Shown: positions 14,101-23,989 of the stretch, piece after piece
Numbering within the stretch: the stretch's first letter is position 1
Layout of the letters: every line of letters begins with the position of its first letter
The notes under the pieces: model-generated
Told to the model about the DNA's origin: nothing
Databases searched by the model: none
Seen by the model: the letters and a program-made list of their open reading frames with translations, nothing else
Position numbers and translations under genes: made by a program
NCBI GenBank assembly: GCA_944474755.1
Contig: OX104112.1
Location: forward strand, 19,432,460 to 19,496,459
Direction of reading: 5' to 3'
DNA from: Limnoperna fortunei
Taxonomy: Eukaryota; Mollusca; Bivalvia; Mytilida; Modiolidae
DNA: 64,000 nucleotides

Positions 14101-17100
14101 TTGATCACGTGGTCTGTCAACACTGAGATTGCGGGTTCGATTCTCACTGCAGGCAGGGTGTACTCGACTTTAATCTTAATTGACAAGGATTGCCAGTTTT
14201 CCTCCCGCAGGTCGGGGGTTCTCTCCTGGTACTCTGGCTTCCTCCCCCAATAAAAACTGGATGCCATGAAATAGCTGAAAAATTGCTGAAACACAATTTA
14301 AACAAAAAACAAATCAATTGCTGGTTAGATTATTGGATATAAACGACTTTGGGTCGATTTACGCTGAATAAACTGCGAAATTTATGTTGCAGCGTAAATC
14401 AAACCAAAGTCGTTTATATCCAATAATCTAACCAACAATTGAAAACAAACCTTATATTTTTATACCCCCGCTCGACAGAGTCGGGGGTATATAGTGGTCC
14501 TCATGTCCGTCCGTTCGTCCGTCCACATTTGGTTTCCGGATGATAATTCAAAAAGTTTACATCCGATTTGAATGAAACTTTGGGATATTGTTATATATCA
14601 GGTTGGTAAGAAGCCTATCGATTTTGGGGGAAATCCGTCAAATTTCAAGGTCACAATCCACGAAAAACGTTAGAAATTTTAACAAAAAAGTTGTTTCCGG
14701 ACAATAACTCAAAAAGTTTACATCCAATTTGAATGAAACCTTGGAATATTGTCATATATCAGGTTGGTAAGAAGCCTATCGATTTTGGGGGAAATCCGTC
14801 AAATTTCAAGGTCACAGTCCACGAAAAACGTTAAAAATTTTAACATAAAAGTTGTTTCCGGACAATAACTCAAAAAGTTTGCATCCGATTTGAATGAAAC
14901 TTTGGGATATTGTTATATATCAGGTTGGTAAAACTTTGGGATATTGTTATATATCAGGTTGGTAAGAAGCCTATCGATTTTGGGGGAAATCCGTCAAATT
15001 TGAAGGTCACAGTCCACGAAAAACGTTAGAAATTTTAACAAAAAAGTTGTTTCCGGACAATAACTCAAAAAGTTTACATCCGATTTGAATGAAACTTTGG
15101 GATATTGTCATATATCAGGTTGGTAAGAAGCCTATCGATTTTGGGGGAAATCCGTCAAATTTCAAGGTCACAGTCCACAAAAAACGTTAGAAATTTTAAC
15201 ATAAAAGTTGTTTCTGGACAATAACTCAAAAAGTTTGCATCCGATTTGAATGAAACTTTGGGATATTGTTATATATCAGGTTGGTAAAAAGCCTTTTGAT
15301 TTTGGGGGAAATCCATTAAATTTCAAGGTCGCAGTCCACGAAAAACGTTAGAAATTTTCACAAAAGCGGGGGTATCAGCGATCGCCAGATCGACTTTGTC
15401 TAGTAAATTCTATAGTAAAAATGAAGTAACAAGAACAATATTTTACAGGTAATCATAATATTTGCAAATCAGAATTGTTCGTGTGGTCACTTGTTGTTTG
15501 CAGAATAATTCATGTATAGTCAACATCATCAATACATCTTATTATGACATCACAATCAGTCATGTGCTGAAATAACAAGTTAGGTTATATGAAATAACCA
15601 ACAAAAATTAAAATCGAGCAGAGATAAAATTGCTGGAATTACCTGGGGTAATGAAGCTGTTAAAGCACTTGGAATCTACTTTGGGCACGATAAAAACAAA
15701 TGTGAAAAACTAAATTGGAATAATAAAATTGAAAAAATGAATAAATTGTTCAATGCATGGAAAAAGAGAAAACTTACGTTAATTGGTAAAATTTTGATAA
15801 TTAAGTCTTTAGTTTTACCAATATTTACATTCATTGGAATATCTACTGTAGTACCAGAAATATATATTAAAGAAATAGAAAAACAGTGCTATAGATTTAT
15901 TTGGGATGAAAAGCCAGACAAAGTGAAAAGAAACTTTATTATTAATCCATATGAAAAAGGTGGTATTAATATGGTAGATATCAGAAGTTATTTTCAGGCC
16001 TTAAAAGCAACATGGGTTAAAAGGTTTGCTGATACAGGTCTAGAATCTTGGAAATTGATTCCTTTAAAATACTTTGGCACTTTAGGAAAAGATTGGCTTA
16101 TATTTAAGACAAATATAGATATATCAAATTCAAAAGAATTACTAAATAAGCTGCCTGATTTTTACAAAGAAGTTATTATATGCTGGGTGAAAACAGGAGG
16201 TGGACAGGTTAACAAACCATCGACTTTTTTAGATATTAGAAAACAATTTTTGTGGTTAAATAAATTTATTCAATTTGAAAACAAATCACTATATTTCCAG
16301 AATTGGATAGAATCCAATTTATTATATGTCAATGATATAATTGATAATACAGGTCAGATATCGCAAGAAGTTGTTATGAATAAATTAAAGAAAACTTCTA
16401 ACTGGATATCTGAAATAAATATTATCAAAAAAGCTATTCCTAAACATTGGTGTGAAATCCTAAAAACACACATATCAACAAAATCAATAGTAAACACCAA
16501 TGTCAAGAAATTTATATGGAAAGCAAAGTATATAGGGTTGGAATCTTTAACCAATAAATTTCTATATAACTCGTTGATCAACTTAAAATGTGAATCGTCT
16601 GTAGGTTTTATTAACAGGGTTGCCACGGACCCGGGAAAACGGGAAAAGTCCTTGAATTTCGAAATTTGCGTTCCAGGTCGGGAAACATCCGTGAAAACGC
16701 GAAAAAACGAACAAATCCGGGAAATATCCTTAATTTTGATCGTGATTAGTAAGTTTGGCACGAGTTGTCTTCCCCTTGCTTAAGTAGAACAGTTCGCTCC
16801 ATACGGAAGATCGTCCTTTACATTGAAAATAATGGAAGTTTTGGGGCGAAATGTATGGGTCGAGATTTATAAGATTCTGAGTCTTTCCAGCGTTTGACAC
16901 TAAGGTATTTGAAGAGCATTATGTGATCGTCAAATTGATCCAGACAATATGGCGGGTTTCATGAAATCATTATGAAAACCCTTGAAAAACCCTTGAAAAG
17001 TCCTTGAATTTTGTGTCAAGAAAAGAGTGGCAACCCTGTATTAAATGGGTGAATATTTTTGAAATCGATAATATAGATTTTCAAGAGAACCTATACTTTT

Positions 17101-19573
17101 TTATTTTTAATATTTTGAAAGAAAATAAACTAAAAGTTTTCAGATGGAAGTTAATACAATATATTGTTCCAACAAAAATGCTTCTGTTTCAATGGAAACA
17201 AGTTATAAATCCAAAGTGTAACGCTTGTATGCAAGATGAAACATATCTACACTATTTTATAGAATGCTCATATTTAAAAGAATTTTGGGAAAAAATACAC
17301 ATTTTATTATCCAAATGCAAAATGAATTTTAATATAACTTTAAAACATTTGATATTTGGATATAAAATTGTTTACAAAGAATACTATTATTTTAATTATT
17401 TTTTGACAATTGTAAGCTTTTCAATATACAAAGCATACTATATTTCTGAACAGAAACAAAAACAAGTTAATGTATTAGCTATTTTCATAAAAGAGTTTGA
17501 CAAGCGAATAGATACCTTTAATCATGATTTTTTTCGAAAATTCAGAAAATACTTAGATGATTTGAAATTGTTATGTATTACCTAATATTTGTACAAATGT
17601 AGTATGTACATGTATAAACTGTGTATAATATTTCAGCTAATTACTGTCCTGGGTAATTAGTGGAATCTATAGGAAACACCTAGAAAAGCTTGGATTTTAG
17701 GTGATATTGTAACAAGCAGATTATTTGAATAAAGATATATTCTGTTGTAAAAAAAAAAAAAAAATAACCAACTTTGCTCATGTATTGAGTATTTAAACGA
17801 AATTAAAATATTTTAAAATAAATGATTTTACCTCTATTTGGTTCAATTTTCTTGTGATCATTCAATCATGATTTGAATAATTATCATCAATTCTTAGGAT
17901 TGCCTGAATATAGCTGAAATATTGCTGTTCGGGCGTTAAACACCATTAATCAATCAATCAATTCTTAGGACGTTGTTAAATAAAAAGCATGTTGTCACAA
18001 TTCTACAAAACAGCGATAGACATATTACTTTTTGATTTTACTAAGTCCATCTCATTATTCAACTGGAAGTAAGCAGCCCAATTGATAATTTTGTATTTAT
18101 ACCCCCACTCGTAAGAGAGGGGGCTATATTGTAATCACATTGTCCGTCCGGTGCAAACTTTGTAACAGATTTCTAGGCTTCTACTAAAGGGATTGATTTC
18201 AAATTTGGTGCACAGCTTTAGTATGAGGAGTTGTATCTTGCCTCCCTTTTCCAGGTGAATCTACTTCCTATTTTCTGAGCCAGCTTAGACTGTTTCAAGG
18301 GTCACAATAGGAAAATTTTTCGTAACTAGATCTCTCTGCTTCTATTAAGGGATTGATTTTAAAATTTGGTGCACAGCTTTAGCATGATGAGTTGTACCAT
18401 GCCAGTTATCTTCTTCCTGTTTTCCGAGCCGAAAAATGGTCGAGTGGGGTTATACTTAGCACGACTTGGTGCTGGTCCATGTTATTTTCTTGAAAAGAAA
18501 CAGTCTCTGCCACCTTAATTGATAGAAATTTTCGTAATGGGTAAAAACCACAACCTTAAAAACTAGGAAAAGACCAGTAAATTGTTTTTTTTTTCTTTTC
18601 CCTGTTTGGCTTTGGAAAAGGTTGTGAATTTTCATGTATTGTTTATGTGCAGAAAGAAAAAAACAAATTGAAAAGTAATTGTTATTGCCCTTTTACCTTA
18701 CACATTTATCAAAGTTTTGCTGTCTGGTTCTACTTTTAAACTGGCAAGATAATTTGCTACTAAGCTTCGAATTGGGCTGCATCTACTAGGACTAGAGTGC
18801 ATTAAGTAACAGTATTTCTAAATACAGTCAACCCTCTTTACAACGACCATGTTAGTTTCCGGCCATTATTGACGTTAAACTGAATTTGTTGTTATAATGA
18901 ATTTGTATTTTTGTACTTTGATTATCTCCCTTTTTTATTTGCGTCTATTGAAAATCGTTCAAGTCTGCTCAATATCCAAGCTTAATAACAAAAAAATAAT
19001 AAAATGCTTGTTTTCTTGCCGATATTTAATTAAAAACCCATTTTTTTCTTTTTTTTTTAACAAAATTAATTGTAAGTTATGATTATTTACATTAGACCGA
19101 TTTTCGGTAATTATCCTATTTCAGATGTGCCGCTTCAATCTTAACACACTTGTAATTAAGCCAATAATTTTCTGAAATATTTGAAGATTTAAATATTAAA
19201 TAGCCTTTGACACCTTTTTAATGAAGCCATATCCCTATCATCGATTAGTTTTGTAACGGAAATGTCACGCAAGGTTAATTACGCAATAGCAACAGGTGTT
19301 CACCCGTGCAATTAACCGTTAAAAAAATAAATTCTCTGGACAGAGATAATCTTCCCCAGGTAAATCTTGATAATTTGTCGTTTTATCGGTAATTTATACA
19401 TTTTCCCTTTGATGTGTACCAGCGATAAAGTCAGTAACAACGTACTGGCATTTATCACCGAATTTATTGGGTCAGTAGGCTGCTTAGTAATCTAACAATG
19501 ATTACGTCACAATAACTAACAGATTGTTAAAAAATAAACAAACGTGAAAGCAAGATAAAATAAAAAACGATGT

Positions 19574-19610
<37 letters not shown>

Positions 19611-21615
19611 ACACACAAAGAAAACAAACACAACGCGACCACCAGAGCTCCGTTATCGCAGCTACCATCCGTTAACAATAATACAGTTTAAGTAATCTGA
19701 ACAAAACTCTTCAAATTGCACAAACATCAACAGCAAGGGACAATCCCGAATTCCCATTCATTCACCACAACAACTTGCGAATGACCTCTCCATTTTAGGG
19801 GGTTATTCTGACCAATCACAAAACTGTAATGGGATTATTACGGCAGGAAAATTTGGCCTACACAAGAACCTATAACTCATCGCATTTATGCATGATGTGT
19901 AAATCGAATCCCCCCTGGCCACTGCAAAGTACTGAAAATTTAAAATAACACAGCATCAAACAGTTACCAGAAATGATAACGATATAAAATACAAATTGTA
20001 GAAAACATTTAAAGGGGAAACTGACACTCAATTGGAAAATCGGTCAAAAACATTCCAGGCAACATAAATTTGAAATAATACGCTTAGTCAAAGAACAAAA
20101 TATTAAATACTCAAAATTTGACACCCCATATTATAATTAAGAGTAAATTGAAAGATTCTCATTCACAAACTATTACATAAACGATAAAAAAGACTTGACT
20201 TACAGAGGATCAATGAAAAACATGTCCATTCATCACGCCACATTCCGATTGAATGACGTTGACGCTAAATGACGTTGCAAACTGTTTTTCACAGATCACT
20301 TCGACCATAAAAGTAGTTCCTTAAAAATATTGCATAAATTGACAAAAAATACTCTTTTTGAAAATTACCGATAAAAGGAATATAGCACATTTTATTTGTG
20401 ATACAGACTTTATCCCGGCTTAACGTATCAGGTTCGCCCTACGGGCTCGCCTGAAACTGGCCGTGATAAAGTCTGTATCACAAACAAATTGTCCTATATT
20501 CCATATGTAACGAATTATTTTATGCTAGCTTTGGTATATTTGTTACCGACAGACGCAGTCAGAGTTGGAAACCGAATATGTCGTTTTATCGAGCATAAAC
20601 AACATGTGGACACGTTTGTTCCCACTGAAATTCTGTCGAATGTCGAATATTCCGTTAAATAGAATGTCGTTGTAATGAGGGTTCACTGTAATATATTGTT
20701 TTGGTTATTGAAACTGGCAATATTGCGCCATAAAAAGGACCTTGAAAAGTACATGAAATTGAAATGAAAATCTTTTTGTGGAAACCCACAAGTTCAGTAT
20801 GTGATAATATTATTGGTATAGATCAAACTTGTGCTGTTAGGGGGAGGAGTATATTAGGTAATGCAGCTTCCATAGTAGTGACAATGCCATGATGTCGCAG
20901 AAAAATTTCAATGGCATAAAACACAACTCAAACAAACAAAAAGGGCCAAAATAAAAAATACAGTTGGCAATGATTTTAAATTTAAATGCAGATATGTTGA
21001 ACACAAACCAAACACAAAATCCTACATTAAAGCCTGTTTGGCTGTGTCATAGAACCTGCAAACATCCAGCCATAATTTATTTGGCCTCAATTTTCTGGTG
21101 ACAATAAAAATTTGTTGGTAAACATCAGTATGGTACCCTGACATTGGTCAAACAAAAATAATGGTTAATTGGTTCATTTTCCAATCAATTTTGTCACATG
21201 GTTGTCATAGTTCAAATTAAGACCCTTATAGTATACTCCTTTACAGCTTTGAATATTTAATGTGGCCGACTTGAACATGATTTGTAGAGTAACCTTTAAA
21301 TAAATTATGCTTTTTACAGATATAAGTGAGTTTTCACTGAATACAGAAAAAAGGGCACACGTTAGGGAAGACTTTGAAATGCATTTAAAAAGTAAAGAAG
21401 CAGAAATAGAGGCAGCAAAGAGACGGATCGAGAGGGAAAGAGAGGAGGAGGAACAGAGAGCCATTGCCAAACTAAGGGCTGAAATGGTGCACAAAAGTAA
21501 CCCTGTTAGAAAATTCAAAAATGTTGAAGTTCAACCAAGCGAAAAACCAATCACATATGCTGTGTCACCGAAGTTTGAGACAGACAGACGGCTGAGGAAT
21601 AAAGTTCGTGTATGA
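188..21615 (+). CDS. TPX2: TPX2 microtubule nucleation factor, 14 exons, 5'-incomplete
   Basis: TPX2 drives Ran-dependent spindle microtubule nucleation, activates Aurora A and binds importin alpha and kinesin-5 (family knowledge). Exons: 188-217, 1012-1132, 1787-1876, 2582-2872, 3809-4103, 4459-4630, 5255-5393, 7446-7656, 8770-8874, 10110-10280, 10843-11010, 11908-12051, 12332-12434, 21320-21615. All junctions are AG/GT and every codon phase joins without a shift, giving about 778 residues before a TGA at 21613. Recognisable TPX2 landmarks are EFKFLTDDRIK, PKPFNLTESRKRK, FEKQTPDRY, EFHAQPVPKDILEG, VPMSPAFALKHRVRMP, repeated PHxGxPFQP...FxFxERDK modules and a C-terminal LRAEMVHKSNPVRKFK...VSPKFETDRR block. 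The Aurora A-binding N-terminus and the start codon must lie upstream of position 1. Human TPX2 is about 747 residues, so this protein is longer. Confidence 0.95.
1012..1132 (+). CDS. TPX2: TPX2 exon
   Basis: The exon lies between TATTTTAG and GTGAGA and encodes a basic, low-complexity stretch (GKKKNLNESL...EWKRRTKSR) typical of the poorly conserved TPX2 N-terminal half. The phase fits both neighbours. Confidence 0.75.
1787..1876 (+). CDS. TPX2: TPX2 exon
   Basis: The 90 bp exon follows TTTTACAG and ends at GTAAGA. It encodes the basic stretch RSPPQLKKGLQESKQKAVKR. The phase fits both neighbours. Confidence 0.75.
2071..2108. repeat. (AT)n microsatellite
   Basis: A TATATA run of about 38 bp lies in a TPX2 intron. 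It produces a spurious Ile-Tyr reading frame on the minus strand. Confidence 0.95.
2582..2872 (+). CDS. TPX2: TPX2 exon
   Basis: The 291 bp exon follows TTTTCAG and ends at GTAAGA. It is rich in Ser, Arg and Lys and ends in KLTMPTTPTCLK, which matches the 'LTxPxTP' linker repeats seen in TPX2 proteins. Confidence 0.85.
3809..4103 (+). CDS. TPX2: TPX2 exon with EFKFxTDxRIK motif
   Basis: The 295 bp exon encodes a charged helix (NTEEKELETIAQFRQKL...), then EFKFLTDDRIK, a TPX2 hallmark, then SPVDYVRMLRS. It ends at GCA before GTGAGT, in phase 0. Confidence 0.93.
4210..4305 (+). mobile_element. degenerate SINE body fragment
   Basis: The order 'gactccaacctta', 'ttgccagttttct', 'ggtactccagcc', 'cctaataaaa' follows the body of the SINE copies at 25831 and 55884, but it is diverged and lacks the tRNA-like head and the tail. 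Confidence 0.45.
4459..4630 (+). CDS. TPX2: TPX2 exon with KPFNLTESRKRK
   Basis: The exon follows TTGTAG. It encodes KPFNLTESRKRKIG and AEKVRAFEKQTPDRYRSKPR, co-linear with the central TPX2 block that precedes the importin-binding region in vertebrates. Confidence 0.93.
5255..5393 (+). CDS. TPX2: TPX2 exon
   Basis: The exon follows TTTGAAAG and ends before GTATAT. It contains PAVTVPITPQLETRSRSR and a glutamate-rich helix (QQELEEQEIEEMKK), matching the vertebrate 'PQTPxLxTKxRxR...ELEAEELEK' segment. Confidence 0.92.
5572..5934 (+). repeat. pearl-like tandem element, degraded
   Basis: It starts TTTTTATACCCTCCCC, continues with a GTCCGTCTGTCC block, then two diverged units of about 160-170 bp sharing 'agctgttaagta' and 'atccaatttgtagttt'. 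It abuts the next array directly. Confidence 0.55.
5929..7140 (+). repeat. pearl-like array, seven ~156-167 bp units
   Basis: The core word 'aatttgaaatttggcagg' recurs near 6035, 6191, 6358, 6514, 6681, 6848 and 7015, so spacing is 156 or 167 bp. Units carry GTCCGTCCGTATGTAC microsatellite segments. The array begins TGCCCCAGCGACGACATGTC and ends near GCGGGGGCATCTG. A shorter copy lies at 31676. The open reading frames across it are repeat translations, not genes. Confidence 0.85.
7446..7656 (+). CDS. TPX2: TPX2 exon, central module
   Basis: The 211 bp exon encodes FKAHPVNTKILQ, KPPTQVEEFNLEGLKRH and YEFHAQPVPKDILEGPV. These match the vertebrate FKAREL...PIGFDLE...FEFHSRP...ILE series in order. 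Confidence 0.94.
8070..8597 (+). repeat. 47 bp minisatellite, ~11 units
   Basis: 'tgatatgtctcaacaa' recurs every 47 bp from 8101 to 8571 with a few substitutions per unit. Units contain 'ccatgtataactgtagaa'. It lies within the TPX2 intron between the exons ending at 7656 and starting at 8770. There are no spacers, so it is a plain tandem array. Confidence 0.95.
8770..8874 (+). CDS. TPX2: TPX2 exon with SPAFALKHRVRMP
   Basis: The 105 bp phase 0-0 exon encodes VKPVTVPMSPAFALKHRVRMP and then an acidic tail. SPAFALKxRxRMP is nearly invariant in TPX2. Confidence 0.95.
9001..9770 (+). repeat. decayed tandem-unit repeat
   Basis: A GTCCGTCCG trace at 9038 is followed by two diverged units of roughly 130-150 bp, each with 'acctgacc...ttgacct...caagtttttgg...cagttcctc' (about 9545-9605 and 9660-9715). 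It looks like an old relative of the other arrays. Confidence 0.4.
10110..10280 (+). CDS. TPX2: TPX2 exon, PHxGIPFQP module A
   Basis: This phase 0-0, 171 bp exon encodes VPHSGIPFQPALSHKSTVPE, then FGFDERDKMRLAQKAAKTEQ. The donor (GTTAGG) is weak. It is clearly homologous to the next exon (see findings). Confidence 0.92.
10843..11010 (+). CDS. TPX2: TPX2 exon, PHxGVPFQP module B
   Basis: This phase 0-0, 168 bp exon encodes IPHVGVPFQPKLDHKRTVPV, then FTFEERDKERLHRKEEKI. It is the closer match to the single vertebrate module (PHYGVPFKP...FSFDSRDKER). Confidence 0.95.
11908..12051 (+). CDS. TPX2: TPX2 exon
   Basis: The 144 bp phase 0-0 exon encodes FKANPLPSPT...VKPATVPEPFHMDTDYRL, matching vertebrate FKALPLPHF...IEPFCLETDRR. 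Confidence 0.94.
12332..12434 (+). CDS. TPX2: TPX2 exon
   Basis: The exon follows CTTGTAG. It encodes LEDELNPKIQFKARPPEVLKREPFIPEKS, matching the vertebrate FKARPxxVxxxEPFxPxK segment. The donor at 12435 opens the 8.9 kb last intron. Confidence 0.94.
13099..13226. mobile_element. foldback MITE-like palindrome
   Basis: The 38 bp arms at 13099-13136 and 13189-13226 are inverted complements with about two mismatches around a GC-rich loop. No coding capacity is seen. Confidence 0.7.
14034..14456. mobile_element. foldback MITE split by a SINE
   Basis: The right arm (about 14387-14450) is the inverted complement of the left arm ('ttttcaattgctggtt' then 'agattattggatataaacga'). The left arm is interrupted at 14060-14313 by a SINE. 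Confidence 0.75.
14060..14313 (+). mobile_element. tRNA-derived SINE with 13 bp TSD
   Basis: The head GGGACCTCGGTGGCCGAGTGG carries a pol III A box (tRNA Leu/Ser-like), and GCGGGTTCGATTCTC is a B box. The body includes 'ccaataaaaactggatgcc', and the tail is a shortened 'gctgaaaaattgctgaaa'. The flanking duplication TCAATTGCTGGTT is perfect at 14047-14059 and 14314-14326. Confidence 0.9.
14457..15402 (+). mobile_element. Helitron-like (pearl-type) tandem element
   Basis: The 5' end is a hairpin (ACCCCCGCTCGACAGAGTCG then GGGGT) followed by GTCCGTCCGTTCGTCCGTCC. Five to six units of about 160 bp follow, marked by 'aaaaagttt(a/g)catccgattt'. The 3' end has a short hairpin (CGATCGCCAGATCG) and CTAG before T. 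A 5'-altered copy lies at 26089. Confidence 0.75.
15737..17585 (+). pseudogene. LINE ORF2-like C-terminal fragment, interrupted by a MITE
   Basis: The upstream part (to 16614) has KLTLIGKILIIKSLVLP and RFIWDEKPDK, typical of the region after the reverse transcriptase core in L1/Tx1-type LINEs. The downstream part (17045-17585) has a CNAC...H...C zinc knuckle followed by FW, and stops at TAA. Without the insert and one TSD copy the two parts are in the same frame. The RT catalytic core is missing, so the copy is dead. Confidence 0.88.
16615..17038. mobile_element. 424 bp MITE with CAGGG termini in the LINE
   Basis: Termini are CAGGGTTGCCAC and GTGGCAACCCTG (perfect 12 bp inverted repeat). The flanks are TATTAA at 16609-16614 and 17039-17044. 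Interior words such as 'cttgaaaagtccttgaattt' are repeated at both ends. No transposase is encoded. The superfamily is unresolved. Confidence 0.9.
17895..17965 (+). mobile_element. SINE tail fragment, second family
   Basis: 'gcctgaatatagctgaaata', then 'ttgctgttcgggcgttaaac' and (ATCA)n are the 3' end of a SINE whose body differs from the 25831 type. Confidence 0.55.
18095..18480 (+). repeat. pearl-like element, short
   Basis: The 5' hairpin is TACCCCCACTCGTAAGAGAG then GGGG, followed by GTCCGTCCGG. Two units of about 160 bp share 'gggattgattt' and 'atttggtgcacagctttag'. The end is near CGAGTGGGGTTATACTTAGC. Confidence 0.6.
19575..19610. repeat. 36 bp poly(C) tract
   Basis: An uninterrupted run of about 36 C is followed by ACACAC. 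The length may be an assembly approximation. Confidence 0.9.
20377..20502. mobile_element. foldback palindrome
   Basis: The arms at 20377-20418 and about 20460-20502 ('ggaatatag' to 'tgatacagactttatc' and its complement) surround a GC-rich loop. It is nested in the pogo-like element. Confidence 0.7.
21320..21615 (+). CDS. TPX2: TPX2 terminal exon
   Basis: The exon follows TTTTTACAG. It encodes FSLNTEKRAHVREDFE, a long charged helix (EAAKRRIEREREEEEQRAIA), then LRAEMVHKSNPVRKFKNVEV and VSPKFETDRRLRNKVRV before TGA. This is the conserved TPX2 C-terminus, which contacts microtubules and kinesin-5 in vertebrates. No strong AATAAA is seen in the next 1 kb, so the 3' UTR end is unresolved. Confidence 0.96.
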
Positions 21616-22769
21616 AATGTCAGAGTTCTTGTAAATGTGTACATAAATCAAATTTTATACATCTGTGTAAATACTTTATGATTTTATCATCTTTTAAATC
21701 GAGTGTAGGGTGTGTTGACATAACAACATAACATGTGCTAGGTCGTGTTCTGTTACGCTATCTATGTTTGTTCTTATTTTCAAATAACTACCGTTTCAGA
21801 CAACTGATGTAGTTTTGTGATTGTGTCTAGTTTTATAGATAACTTGTCTGTTTGTCTTTCATATGCTCTGTACTGTTCACCTTTCTCCCTCTTTTAAAAG
21901 TACAATATTGCAATGTTAAAATTCCTGTTCTTTCAATAGTAAAGGGTGTTTAAGTGTAGAAAAAAAAGGTTGAGATTTCTAAGCCACCCCTCATTAAAAG
22001 TTTTTAATAAGTTTAAATGATTTAGTAACGTAAAAATCCATTCTGTTCAATTGAAAACATATTTGATACCAGAAAAAAGATTTTTTGTGACCAACCATAT
22101 CAGTTCTCGTGTATTTTAGACAACGAATAGATGAAGTGATTTGAACGCGTCTTCCTTGGGTGTTGTGTTTTAGAACAGCCCTTGGTAAAGAATGTAAAAG
22201 ATATACTGTGTATTTTATAATTATAAGTCTACAAAATGGCTGTCTTTGGTGGCTGTGTTTTATAGTGTTTCCACTGCCAGGTCCTTTAGTTGCATCCTTT
22301 TATCAGAGGGATTGGTAAGAATTTCATTTTGAGATAATATAAGGGCTGTTCCAGAAAATACTGGACTGCAATTTATATTTTTTTAGGTAGGGGGTCATAT
22401 GTGAATGGTTCTTATTTACAGTGGTGGTCCACCAAACCTAGCCATTATATCTAAACTCTAAAATGAACACCTGGACCGACGACCGACATAAGTTAATTCT
22501 TGGTTTGGTGGACTACCGCCGTAAATATTTATTTTTCTTCAGTGTTCCAGTATTAAGATTAGGAAATGGAAACAACCAACATTTAGTGTCATATATTTAT
22601 TGGAACTTTCCCGATTGTCATTGTGTAAGGAATTTGAATTGTTTAGGTAGTGGATGCATTTTTTTTATCGTTGCTTACTTTTATTTTATGTATAATTACG
22701 CTATTTATTTATAATACATGTACATATTCCTTTAAAGCTAACAGGAGGCATAATGTCCTTAGCATTAAT
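21616..22769. other. intergenic, likely includes TPX2 3' UTR
   Basis: No gene is recognised. It should contain the TPX2 3' UTR. A short palindrome lies near 22422-22520 ('ggtggtccaccaaacc' against 'ggtttggtggactaccgcc'). Confidence 0.5.
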
Positions 22770-23693
22770 CAGGGCTCACGCTGGGTCAAAATTATAGGGA
22801 GAAGTCACTTCTCTTTTGGGTGGTTGACAGGGAGAAGTGTGGATAGAACAGGGAGAAGTGGGTGGACAACAGGGAGAAGTTGCATTACCGGTATATTTCG
22901 CGAAAGCGTCCTGTTTTCTTTGCTTTTTTTAAAAATAAGTGTTGGCATTTGCATTCTTATTGTTATATGTTTTTTTAGCAGTTTAATGTATTGAGGATAA
23001 AGTATCAAAGATTTGATTCACTATTCAGTATACTTATTTCACACATTTTCATAAATACATGTATTAAACATAACAATAAAAAAAGAATAAACTGTAACAA
23101 AACTGTTCATTAAAATAAATGTTTCTTTGTCATTGGTACACAAATTGATTGAATTATAATGAAGTACTAAGAACTAGAGTAGAAGTAGAAAATTACATCA
23201 TTGTGGCACATATTATATTATATAAAATGGTAAAATTCACTATTAAAATTATTTTAAAATATTTCACTTAAATTTGTTTAAAGTAACTGCTGAAATACTT
23301 TTTTACTACGTTTCTGTCATTGCAATACACATTTCATACATATCAGCGTAGTACATTTGCAATCTCCGGTACCAAATTCATATCCGCTCCGGAAAATTTA
23401 ATGTTTTTTGCACTGAACTGGTTATCGGTCGTATTTTAAACCTACGCTTCATATACTTAATACAAATTAAACGGGTACCAGTTGACTTTGTGGCGCGTAA
23501 ACAAAATCAACATGACACGGTATCAAAAATACGACGATTCTTACCAAAATGGGAAAAAATTTTTAAAGGCGACATTAGGCGATTCTACAAAATGATAGGG
23601 CGACTTCACTTCGCTTTGGAAGATGATCGAGGGCGAAGTGGGACCACGATAAAGCGACTTCTTCGCCCGAGTCGCCCTCCAACGCGAGCCCTG
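22770..23693. mobile_element. 924 bp DNA transposon remnant, CAGGGCTC termini
   Basis: The ends CAGGGCTCACGCTGGG and CCAACGCGAGCCCTG are inverted, with ATTAAT at 22764-22769 and 23694-23699. Both ends carry short tandem blocks: 'agggagaagt' on the left and 'gggcgaagtggga'-like on the right. Open frames are short and show no transposase motif. A relative is at 62700. Confidence 0.8.
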
Positions 23694-23989
23694 ATTAATT
23701 AATTTTTAGGAGTACAGAAATAGAATGATGTTGTGTTTCATTAATCATATGCTTGGATTACTAAAAGATATACATTTGTGTTTTGTACACCAGATCATAA
23801 CAGACCTTTATCTTCTCTTTTATTCTTTCTTACATTGTATTGTCTTTTTTTCTGTTAAATTTGCAAATGATATATTTCTTATAACGTTCTCTTTCAAACT
23901 GTCTTAGAAATTTGTAGAAAAAAGTAAAAGGACTTGAATGTGAAACTAGTCTTTTGTGTTGATTGTAAATTGTTAGATTGTGGTAGGGA

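Larger units (their letters stand above)
15603..17763 (+). mobile_element. 5'-truncated LINE (L1/Tx1-like) with TSD and poly(A)
   Basis: A perfect ATAACCAAC duplication flanks it (15594-15602 and 17764-17772). The 3' end has TGAATAAAGATATATTC and then a poly(A) run. Only the C-terminal part of the ORF2-like protein is present, so the copy was truncated at insertion. A 424 bp MITE is nested inside. Confidence 0.93.
18825..20688. mobile_element. non-autonomous pogo/Tigger-like element, 1.86 kb
   Basis: The left terminus CAGTCAACCCTCTTTACAAC and the complement of the right terminus CAGTGAACCCTCATTACAAC match over most of 20+ bases, with TA on both sides. CAGT(C/G)NACCCTC termini with TA duplication are typical of pogo/Tigger transposons. 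No transposase frame is visible. A foldback and a poly(C) run lie inside. Confidence 0.8.

Noticed and set aside
14060..14150. tRNA gene (A and B boxes present)
   Set aside because: The head cannot form a full acceptor stem and continues into a SINE body; the same unit occurs at 25831, 37228 and 55884 with target duplications.
23490..23702. 70-codon basic frame MARKQNQHD...
   Set aside because: It spans the right terminal region of the 22770 transposon, is short and shows no transposase motif.
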